The notes beneath the pieces were generated by a model, which saw only the letters and a program-made list of their open reading frames with translations, searched no databases and had not been told where the DNA came from. A stretch of 7,442 nucleotides of DNA, from contig JAKMFM010000123.1 of NCBI GenBank assembly GCA_022425445.1, positions 1 to 7,442 of the forward strand. The letters run 5' to 3'. This stretch comes from Planktomarina sp. (lineage in GTDB: Bacteria > Pseudomonadota > Alphaproteobacteria > Rhodobacterales > Rhodobacteraceae). Of the stretch, positions 1 to 4,926 are shown piece by piece (position 1 is the stretch's first letter; each line of letters opens with the position of its first letter). A program made the translations under genes and the position numbers.

Positions 1-698
1 ACGCATCCGACGGGCGACCAGAAAATTCCCTCGCGGCGTTTCACGCAGCCATCGCCGCGGGATACGGGATTGAACTGGACGTGCAAATGAGCAGCGATGG
101 GGCGGCGATGGTGTTTCATGACGACCATCTTGACCGTCTCACCGATCAGAGTGGCCCCACCGCGCAAAGACCGGCTGCCGATCTATCGGGCATCAAACTG
201 AGCGGTGGGCACGACACCATTGCCGATCTCAAACAGATCTTGGAATTGATCGCAGGCCGCGTCCCGCTCCTCGTTGAAATCAAAGATCAAGACGGCACTA
301 TGGGACAAGACGTCGGCCCGCTTGAAGCCGCGGTGGCAACCGCCTTGCGGCCCTATCCCGGGCCGGTCGCAGTCATGTCTTTCAATCCGCATTCGGTAAG
401 CGCATTCGGCGAGATCCAACCAGATATCCCGCTGGGATTGGTCACGGATCGTTTTGAGCCAGAGGATTGGCCAGGCCTCAACGCCGAGCGGCGAGAACAC
501 CTCGGTCAGATTTTAGATTTTGGCGCCTCCGGTGCGAGGTTTATTTCTCACAATCAAACACAATTAGACGATCTTCCGGTGTGCGCCCTCAAAGCACAAG
601 GGGTTCCCGTGCTCTGTTGGACCGTCAGATCACGAGATGAAGAGCGCCGCGCGCGCAGCATCGCAGACAATGTCACTTTCGAGGGATATCTACCTTGA
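1..698 (+). CDS. Glycerophosphodiester phosphodiesterase, 3' part (5' end cut by window edge)
   Basis: The enzyme hydrolyses glycerophosphodiesters to sn-glycerol 3-phosphate and an alcohol, using a TIM-barrel fold and a divalent metal. The frame is open from base 3, giving 231 visible residues; GDPD proteins are usually near 250, so only the first strand with the catalytic HRG motif is off-window. Visible hallmarks are 'GRPENSLAAF' (residues 4-13), 'IELDV' with metal ligands E24 and D26, 'VFHDD' with the second catalytic histidine H39, 'LVEIKD' with metal ligand E92, and a C-terminal 'CWTVRS' strand. A GTG at 81 is internal, inside the ELDV motif, and is not the start. No signal peptide can be judged because the N-terminus is missing. 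The next gene begins 51 bp downstream on the same strand, so the two are probably co-transcribed. Family identity is secure; the substrate is not known. Confidence 0.93.
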   Translation, partial: ASDGRPENSLAAFHAAIAAGYGIELDVQMSSDGAAMVFHDDHLDRLTDQSGPTAQRPAADLSGIKLSGGHDTIADLKQILELIAGRVPLLVEIKDQDGTMGQDVGPLEAAVATALRPYPGPVAVMSFNPHSVSAFGEIQPDIPLGLVTDRFEPEDWPGLNAERREHLGQILDFGASGARFISHNQTQLDDLPVCALKAQGVPVLCWTVRSRDEERRARSIADNVTFEGYLP

Positions 699-749
699 CC
701 TTTCGCGCACATGACGCATTTTGTGATTAGGTAATAGATCGAGACCCCC

Positions 750-1937
750 GTGAGCAAAGAGACGCAAATTGAGATCAAGGTGCTCACCAGCCTGTCTCAA
801 ATTCCTGAGACCGAGTGGGACCGCTGCGCCTGCCCGGAGGCCGTGGCTCGGGCCCCGTTTGACCCGTTCACCACCTACCGCTTTTTAAAGGCGCTGGAAG
901 ATAGCCAATCAGTGGGACCAGGCACAGGTTGGACGCCACATTACTTGCAAGCCAAGCGCGGCGATGACACCATTGGTGTCGCGCCTCTCTATGGTAAGTC
1001 CCACAGTCAGGGCGAATATATTTTCGACCATAATTTTGCCCAGGCCTATGAGAATTCTGGCGGGCGCTATTATCCAAAACTGCAAATGGCTGTGCCGCAT
1101 ACACCAGCCACCGGACGCAGGCTGCTGGTGCGCCCTGAGCATCAGGAGATCGCGCAATCCGCCTTGGTGCAAGCCGCCGTGAAGCTCGCCGTGGAAAATG
1201 ATCTGTCTTCGCTCCACATCACTTTTTGCACAGGGGACGAAGCCGAGGCCGGTGCGCAGATGGGGCTCATGCCGCGCCGTTCGCAACAATTCCACTGGAT
1301 TAATAACGGCTACAGAAATTTTGACGATTTTCTGGCGAGCCTCAGCAGTCGCAAACGCAAAAGCATCCGCAAGGAGCGCAGCCAAGCACAGAATTTTGGG
1401 GGCGAATTCGAAGTGCTTACGGGCGATGACATCGAACCGCACCACTGGGATGCGTTTTGGGTTTTTTACCAGGACACCGGCGCGCGAAAATGGGGCACGC
1501 CCTATCTCACTCGGCAGTTTTTTGACGAGGCGCAGGCGCATTTGCGCCGCGATATGCTGTTGGTGCTTGCCAAATACGAGGGGCGCTATATCGCGGGCGC
1601 TCTGAATTTTATTGGCCAAGATACGCTTTTTGGCCGATATTGGGGCTGCACAGAAGATTTTCCCTGCCTGCATTTTGAGCTATGCTATTATCAGGCCATC
1701 GATTTCGCCATCGCGCAGGGATTGCAGCGTGTAGAAGCCGGCGCGCAGGGTGCGCATAAATTGGCCAGAGGCTATTTGCCCGTGGCCACCCATTCCCTGC
1801 ATTGGTTTGGCCATGCCGGGTTTTCCCAAGCCATCGCCCGCTATCTTGAGGCTGAACGCGACGCGGTCGATGATGAGATCAATGTGCTCACAAGCTATGG
1901 GCCGTTCAGAACTGTAACCCGAGAGGAACAACAATGA
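750..1937 (+). CDS. FemAB-like / GNAT-fold acyltransferase family protein (COG3146, PF04339 type)
   Basis: This 395-residue protein belongs to the family annotated as 'GNAT family N-acetyltransferase' or 'FemAB-like', related by fold to peptidoglycan aminoacyl transferases. No reaction is established, so the substrate is unknown. Recognisable conserved blocks are 'DPFTTYRFLKALE' (38-50), the basic 'SSRKRKSIRKERSQA' (199-213), 'GRYWG' (295-299), 'LHFELCYYQAIDFAI' (307-321) and 'EAGAQGAHKLARGYLP' (329-344), the last being the most characteristic. It appears soluble, with no signal peptide or membrane segment. The GTG start at 750 gives an N-terminus 'MSKETQIEIKVLTSL' that flows directly into the domain; only a weak GAG at 741-743 could serve as ribosome binding site. 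Its stop overlaps the ATG of the pterin dehydratase by 4 nt, so the two are likely translationally coupled, though no functional link between them is known to me. Confidence 0.9.
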   Translation: MSKETQIEIKVLTSLSQIPETEWDRCACPEAVARAPFDPFTTYRFLKALEDSQSVGPGTGWTPHYLQAKRGDDTIGVAPLYGKSHSQGEYIFDHNFAQAYENSGGRYYPKLQMAVPHTPATGRRLLVRPEHQEIAQSALVQAAVKLAVENDLSSLHITFCTGDEAEAGAQMGLMPRRSQQFHWINNGYRNFDDFLASLSSRKRKSIRKERSQAQNFGGEFEVLTGDDIEPHHWDAFWVFYQDTGARKWGTPYLTRQFFDEAQAHLRRDMLLVLAKYEGRYIAGALNFIGQDTLFGRYWGCTEDFPCLHFELCYYQAIDFAIAQGLQRVEAGAQGAHKLARGYLPVATHSLHWFGHAGFSQAIARYLEAERDAVDDEINVLTSYGPFRTVTREEQQ

Positions 1938-2221
1938 CCCAAGCCTTGAAAGACCGCAGCGCTTTGACCGACCTTTTCGCCTCCGGATGGGAGATGGCCG
2001 AAGGGCGCGACGCATTGTGCAAAAATTTTAAGTTCAAATCCTTCCGCAGCGCATGGGGGTGGATGAGTGAAATAGCACTTTGGGCAGAAAAATTAGATCA
2101 CCATCCCGAATGGTCCAATACATACAACCGCGTCACGGTGATTTTAACCACCCATGACTGCGATGGCCTGTCCGAATTGGATGTCAAACTGGCCCAGAAA
2201 ATGGATTCCGCAGCCAGTTGA
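1934..2221 (+). CDS. phhB: 4a-hydroxytetrahydrobiopterin dehydratase (pterin-4a-carbinolamine dehydratase)
   Basis: The enzyme dehydrates 4a-hydroxytetrahydropterin to quinonoid dihydropterin, recycling the cofactor of aromatic amino acid hydroxylases. At 95 residues it has the normal family length. The signature is clear: 'NFKFKSFRSAWGWM' (31-44), then 'DHHPEWSNTYNRV' (55-67) and 'LTTHD' (71-75). The three active-site histidines expected for the family correspond to H56, H57 and H74. The usual small residues after 'THD' are replaced by 'CDGL' (76-79), a mild deviation. The start is well supported: 'GAGAGGA' lies at 1921-1927, and ATGA overlaps the previous stop, a typical coupling arrangement. 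No phenylalanine hydroxylase gene (phhA) is visible, so the partner must be elsewhere. Some members act instead in other pterin or molybdopterin contexts, so the phhB name rests on family membership. Confidence 0.93.
   Translation: MTQALKDRSALTDLFASGWEMAEGRDALCKNFKFKSFRSAWGWMSEIALWAEKLDHHPEWSNTYNRVTVILTTHDCDGLSELDVKLAQKMDSAAS
2187..2219. terminator. Possible weak bidirectional terminator: 7-bp inverted repeat at the end of phhB
   Basis: AACTGGC (2187-2193) is exactly complementary to GCCAGTT (2213-2219), with a 19-nt loop. The right arm runs into the phhB stop codon. On the + strand it is followed by GATTT, a poor U-tract; on the - strand no T-run follows. It is the only sizeable inverted repeat I found at the junction between the convergent phhB and peroxiredoxin genes. 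The long loop and missing U-tract make the terminator role doubtful. Confidence 0.22.
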
Positions 2222-2239
2222 TTTGCATTGGTGGGAGAT

Positions 2240-2731
2240 CTATCCGAGACTTTCCAACAGCGCCTCGCCGCCGGTAATGTCGCAGACACCGCGCTCGGTT
2301 TCCTTATTGAGCTGCGTCACGATCCCGTCTTCCACGATCATCGCATAACGCGACGAGCGCCCGTAAAACCCGAGCACCTCTACGTCAAAATTCATACCAA
2401 TAGCCGTGGTAAATTCGCTGGCTGGATCGGCCCACATGCTCAAACCGGCGGCAGTGGCCCCAGTGGCAGCGCCCCATTGGCGCATGATATGCACGTCGTT
2501 GACGGACACGCAGATAATCTCTTCGATGGCCTTATCAAAGAAGGCATCTTTGGTGCGGATAAAGGATGGAACATGGGCCGATGAACACGTCGGCGTGAAG
2601 GCGCCAGGCAGGCCAAACAAGATGATTTTTCGGCCTGCAGTCAATGCCGCAATGGTGGTCTCTTCGGGCCCATCATCTCCCATCCGCCGCAGCACTGCAT
2701 CGGGCAGTTTGTCACCTTGCGATATTGCCAT
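2240..2731 (-). CDS. Peroxiredoxin, PRDX5-type (atypical 2-Cys) thiol peroxidase
   Basis: The enzyme reduces hydrogen peroxide and organic hydroperoxides using a cysteine thiol, in the cytoplasm. I take the start at ATG 2731 (163 residues, 'MAISQGDKLPDAVL'), because AAGGA lies 8 nt upstream and this is the usual family N-terminus; a longer frame to 2761 lacks such a site. The active-site loop 'LPGAFTPTCSSAHVP' (41-55) contains peroxidatic C49 with supporting T46, and 'RYAMIVEDG' (128-136) supplies the conserved arginine R128. C150 in 'GVCDITGG' sits where, from memory of human PRDX5 ('TCSLAPNI'), the resolving cysteine lies, so an intramolecular disulfide is plausible. C74 is an additional cysteine. 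No glutaredoxin domain is fused. It is transcribed divergently from the FAD oxidoreductase and converges on phhB. An OxyR-type operator was looked for and not found. Confidence 0.95.
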   Translation of the reverse strand: MAISQGDKLPDAVLRRMGDDGPEETTIAALTAGRKIILFGLPGAFTPTCSSAHVPSFIRTKDAFFDKAIEEIICVSVNDVHIMRQWGAATGATAAGLSMWADPASEFTTAIGMNFDVEVLGFYGRSSRYAMIVEDGIVTQLNKETERGVCDITGGEALLESLG

Positions 2732-2739
2732 TCTGGTAT

Positions 2740-2744
2740 TCCTT
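2740..2744 (-). promoter_or_regulatory. Ribosome binding site deciding the peroxiredoxin start
   Basis: On the - strand the bases read AAGGA, 8 nt before the ATG at 2731. This favours the 163-residue form over an upstream start at 2761, which has no comparable site. Confidence 0.7.
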
Positions 2745-2750
2745 CGTTGG

Positions 2751-2778
2751 TTGAAAATCATGAGACCTCAGTTATAGA
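2751..2778 (+). promoter_or_regulatory. Putative sigma-70-type promoter for the FAD oxidoreductase-rsmD unit
   Basis: TTGAAA (2751-2756, one mismatch to TTGACA) is separated by 16 bp from TATAGA (2773-2778, four of six matches to TATAAT). This would start transcription near 2785 and give a leader of under 30 nt. GAGG at 2799-2802, nine bases before the ATG at 2812, would then act as ribosome binding site. The gap between the divergent genes is only about 80 bp, so a promoter for this gene pair must lie close to here or inside the peroxiredoxin gene. Judged by eye only. Confidence 0.42.
2771..2776 (-). promoter_or_regulatory. Putative -10 element of the peroxiredoxin promoter
   Basis: On the - strand these bases read TATAAC, five of six matches to TATAAT, about 40 bp upstream of the peroxiredoxin ATG. 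The expected -35 position gives only weak CTGGTA (2799-2794) at 17-bp spacing. The element overlaps the proposed -10 of the divergent + strand promoter by four bases. Confidence 0.33.
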
Positions 2779-2811
2779 TTACTTGAAACAACTTACCAGA
2801 GGTCGCGCGCA

Positions 2812-4017
2812 ATGTCGGGAATTGTTATTATCGGAGCAGGCCAAGCCGGATCCTCCCTAGCAATCAAATTGCGGAGTTTGGACTACCCGGGCGCAATCAC
2901 TTTGATTGGCGAGGAGCCCTATGCGCCCTACCAACGCCCCCCCCTGTCAAAGACCTATCTTTCGGGTGAAATGGCTCTGGAGCGCCTCTACTTACGACCC
3001 GAGGAGCTTTACCGCGATCAGAACATTGAGCTGCGCCTGGGCACGCAGGTCACCGCCATTGATCCGGTGGCAGGGATGATTTCTTTGGGTGCAGAAACAG
3101 TGCCCTATGATCAACTGGCTTTGACCACCGGCTCGACCCCACGCCAGCTACCCGAGGCGATTGGTGGCAGATTAAAGAATGTATTTGCGATGCGTGGGCT
3201 GGCCGATATCGATGCCATGCGCCCGGCCTTTGAACGCGGCGGGCATGTATTGATTATCGGCGGAGGGTATATCGGTTTGGAGGCCGCGGCAGTGGCGGCA
3301 AAACGCGGCCTCAAGGTCACATTGGTTGAAATGGCAGACCGCATTTTGCAGCGGGTGGCCTGCGCGAAGACCTCAGATTATTTTCGCGAGCTACATTTAA
3401 GCCATGGCGTGACGCTCCTTGAAGGAGTCGGATTGACGCGTTTGACTGGCGCAGAGCATGTCTCTGGCGCGACCCTCAGCAATGGTACGACCCTAGATAT
3501 TGACTTTGCGCTGGTTGGCGTCGGTATCCAACCCAATACGGGCCTGGCAGAAACCGCTGGCCTGACACTCAATAACGGAATTGAAACAAATGCCTTGGGT
3601 CAGACCTCTGGGCCCAACATTTGGGCCGCTGGCGATTGTGCAAGTTTCCCCTACAAAGATGGGCGCATTCGCTTGGAGAGCGTGCCCAACGCCATCGATC
3701 AAGCCGAGGTGGTTGCGGCAAATATGCTGGGCGCGGCGAAAGAATATCATGCCACTCCGTGGTTTTGGTCAGATCAATATGACGTCAAATTGCAAATTTC
3801 TGGGCTCAATCAAGGTTTCGACAAGGTTGTCACAAGACAAGGAGACGGGGGGCGCTCGCATTGGTATTACAAGGGCGGGCAATTGTTAGCGGTTGATGCG
3901 ATGAATGATCCGCGGGCCTATATGGTGGCCAAACGCCTGATTGAGGCGGGCAAAACCGTCGATCCCACCCTTGTGGCAGACCCTAGCAGTGACCTTAAAG
4001 CCCTGCTGCGCGGATGA
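2812..4017 (+). CDS. FAD/NAD(P)-dependent ferredoxin (rubredoxin) reductase-type oxidoreductase
   Basis: A 401-residue flavoprotein of the class containing putidaredoxin reductase CamA, BphA4 and rubredoxin reductases, which pass electrons from NAD(P)H through FAD to a small iron-sulfur protein. The N-terminal FAD Rossmann motif 'GAGQAG' is at 8-13, the family motif 'PYQRPPLSKTYL' at 39-50, the NAD(P) Rossmann motif 'GGGYIGLEAA' at 150-159, and the second FAD contact 'WAAGDCASF' at 271-279. A C-terminal reductase domain starts at 'PWFWSDQYDVKLQISG' (316-331). There is no CxxC redox pair near residue 45, which excludes disulfide reductases of the glutathione or lipoamide type. The ATG at 2812 is the only sensible start, six residues before the first FAD strand. 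No ferredoxin, rubredoxin, P450 or oxygenase gene is in the window, so the electron acceptor is unknown. Its TGA overlaps the ATG of rsmD. Confidence 0.92.
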   Translation: MSGIVIIGAGQAGSSLAIKLRSLDYPGAITLIGEEPYAPYQRPPLSKTYLSGEMALERLYLRPEELYRDQNIELRLGTQVTAIDPVAGMISLGAETVPYDQLALTTGSTPRQLPEAIGGRLKNVFAMRGLADIDAMRPAFERGGHVLIIGGGYIGLEAAAVAAKRGLKVTLVEMADRILQRVACAKTSDYFRELHLSHGVTLLEGVGLTRLTGAEHVSGATLSNGTTLDIDFALVGVGIQPNTGLAETAGLTLNNGIETNALGQTSGPNIWAAGDCASFPYKDGRIRLESVPNAIDQAEVVAANMLGAAKEYHATPWFWSDQYDVKLQISGLNQGFDKVVTRQGDGGRSHWYYKGGQLLAVDAMNDPRAYMVAKRLIEAGKTVDPTLVADPSSDLKALLRG

Positions 4018-4574
4018 GGATTATCGCCGGTCAAAACCGCGGGTTGCGCTTGGCTGAAATTGGCAAGGGCGATCCCGCTGCACATCTGCGCCCCACCACT
4101 GACCGGGTGCGTGAGTCTCTGTTTAATGTTTTGCGCAATTGGATCGATTTTCAAGATCTCAGGGTCCTAGACCTCTTTGCAGGGACCGGTGCGCTTGGTT
4201 TGGAGGCCTTATCGCGGGGTGCCCAGCATATCACTTTTGTGGAGAACGGCCGTGTTGGGCAAAAGCTGATCGGCGAAAATATCGCAAAAATGCGCGCCCA
4301 AGACCGCTGTAAACTCATGGCCCAAGACGCTACAAAATTGCCACCTGGCGCCCCATGTGATTTGATATTTTTAGATCCCCCCTATGGCAAATCCCTTGGA
4401 CATCAAGCCTTGAGCAGCGCTTTAACCCATGGCTGGATTGCAGCCGATGCATGGATCATATTTGAAGAGGCCAGCGCCATGACACCCAAAGGATTTGTCC
4501 TGCGCGACAGCCGGAAATTTGGCGGAACGACGATGACATTTCTGCAACCTATCCAAGCGCCGGCCCAAACCTAG
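4014..4574 (+). CDS. rsmD: 16S rRNA (guanine-966-N2)-methyltransferase RsmD
   Basis: The enzyme methylates G966 (E. coli numbering) of 16S rRNA using S-adenosylmethionine, during 30S subunit assembly. The 186-residue length is normal. It starts with the typical 'MRIIAGQNRGLRL' and the substrate-binding 'RPTTDRVRESLFNVL' (26-40). The SAM-binding motif I 'DLFAGTGALGLEALSRGA' is at 53-70, with acidic E77 in 'TFVEN' after it, and the catalytic motif IV 'DPPYGK' is at 121-126. The ATGA overlap with the preceding oxidoreductase and the absence of a good ribosome binding site imply that translation depends on ribosomes finishing the upstream gene. Pairing with a redox enzyme is probably positional rather than functional. 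The assignment is very secure. Confidence 0.96.
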   Translation: MRIIAGQNRGLRLAEIGKGDPAAHLRPTTDRVRESLFNVLRNWIDFQDLRVLDLFAGTGALGLEALSRGAQHITFVENGRVGQKLIGENIAKMRAQDRCKLMAQDATKLPPGAPCDLIFLDPPYGKSLGHQALSSALTHGWIAADAWIIFEEASAMTPKGFVLRDSRKFGGTTMTFLQPIQAPAQT

Positions 4575-4613
4575 GAAGGGCTTTTGGGGAAGCGGTTACA
4601 ATGATCTTGTTAC

Positions 4614-4629
4614 TTTCAATATTTCAATA
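4614..4629. repeat. Perfect tandem duplication of an 8-bp AT-rich unit
   Basis: TTTCAATA occurs twice in direct succession, 40 bp after the rsmD stop. It could be a chance AT-rich repeat, a slippage product, or a pair of half-sites for a regulator. It lies too far from the helicase start (about 300 bp) to assign a role. Confidence 0.6.
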
Positions 4630-4693
4630 ACTTACATTGATCAGCACACCCGCCAAGGGGCTGGCACTTGCCACAAGCGCACAGAATCGGGAA

Positions 4694-4822
4694 TTACGCA
4701 GAAGTCTTTTCATGGAATGTTATATCACCTGCGGGATTGACTTCCGCTGCATCTGGGCCTAGCTGCGCCCTGGTCCGGTTGGCAATTATGACTGCACCTG
4801 CAGCACTTTGAACTGACCGACC
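4694..4822 (-). pseudogene. Possible 3' remnant of an unidentified gene: 42 open codons without a start
   Basis: On the - strand 42 sense codons run from 4822 down to a TAA at 4696-4694, immediately preceded by TAG (4825-4823). The translation begins 'GRSVQSAAGAVIIANRTR' and ends 'PAGDITFHEKTSA'; its composition looks protein-like. It contains no ATG, GTG or TTG codon, so it cannot be an intact small gene. If it is real it is a tail left after deletion of the 5' part. I do not recognise the family. Open frames of this length arise by chance often enough that confidence is low. Confidence 0.15.
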
Positions 4823-4923
4823 CTAGGGGCTGTCCTGAGGGGTGCGTGTTACAGTCAAAGGGCAATCCCGCCCAAATGATCGAAGTGATCCGCTACAACT
4901 GCGCTGTCTGGCGCAAGGGATAA
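4792..4923 (+). other. Unassigned open frame ending 3 nt before the helicase start
   Basis: The + strand frame is open for 43 codons from the base after an in-frame TGA (4789-4791) to TAA at 4921-4923. The last codons read 'GNPAQMIEVIRYNCAVWRKG' and mostly end in G or C, as in the surrounding genes. Possible starts are GTG 4846 and ATG 4876; the ATG would give a 15-residue peptide, with AAAGGG 13 nt upstream, too far for a strong site. The stop lies 3 nt before the helicase ATG, so a leader peptide coupled to helicase translation is conceivable, as is a remnant of a lost gene or plain chance. Confidence 0.2.
4900..4920 (+). promoter_or_regulatory. Helicase ribosome binding site with an adjoining small hairpin
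   Basis: AAGGGA (4915-4920) sits 6 nt before the helicase ATG and is a good ribosome binding site that fixes the start. Directly before it, TGCGC (4900-4904) pairs with GCGCA (4911-4915) around the 6-nt loop TGTCTG, so the 3' arm shares its last base with the binding site. The hairpin is short and may be incidental, but it sits where mRNA structure could modulate initiation. Confidence 0.5.
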
Positions 4924-4926
4924 ATT

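Larger units (their letters stand above)
4575..4926. other. Long non-coding gap between rsmD and the helicase gene
   Basis: This 352-bp stretch holds no gene I can name. The first 65 bases are AT-rich and include the tandem repeat at 4614-4629. No intrinsic terminator for rsmD is evident; CCCAAA (4564-4569) could pair with TTTGGG (4583-4588), but no T-run follows. TTGACT at 4737-4742 resembles a -35 element, yet the matching -10 position (TAGCTG, 4760-4765) is poor. Two unassigned open frames (minus, 4694-4822; plus, 4792-4923) are listed separately. The second half probably forms the 5' leader of the helicase mRNA. It does not fold into any riboswitch, tRNA or known leader that I recognise by eye. 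Confidence 0.6.

Noticed and set aside
909..1673. A 254-codon open frame antisense to the FemAB-like gene.
   Set aside because: The + strand product carries clear conserved family blocks over the same bases, and the antisense translation shows no recognisable motif.
2764..2804. Inverted repeat GACCTC / GAGGTC flanking the divergent gap, whose right arm is the oxidoreductase ribosome binding site, suggesting a sequestering hairpin.
   Set aside because: The arms are only 6 bp with a 29-bp spacer, and the likely transcription start near 2785 would leave the left arm out of the mRNA.
4564..4588. CCCAAA / TTTGGG inverted repeat across the rsmD stop as an intrinsic terminator.
   Set aside because: The stem is only 6 bp with a 13-nt loop and no T-run follows.
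4662..4673. TGGCACTTGCCA looks like a sigma-54 promoter (-24 TGGCAC, -12 TTGC).
   Set aside because: TTGC follows TGGCAC at once, whereas sigma-54 sites need about five intervening bases; it is better read as a short palindrome.
4576..4740. A 54-codon open frame in the + strand directly after rsmD.
   Set aside because: It runs out of the overlapping rsmD frame, has no start codon with a ribosome binding site until ATG 4717 (7 codons before the stop), and its composition is not persuasive.
4821..4850. CCCTAGGG followed by GGCTGTCCTGAGGGG, resembling the end of an insertion sequence.
   Set aside because: No matching inverted end, target duplication or transposase fragment was found in the window.
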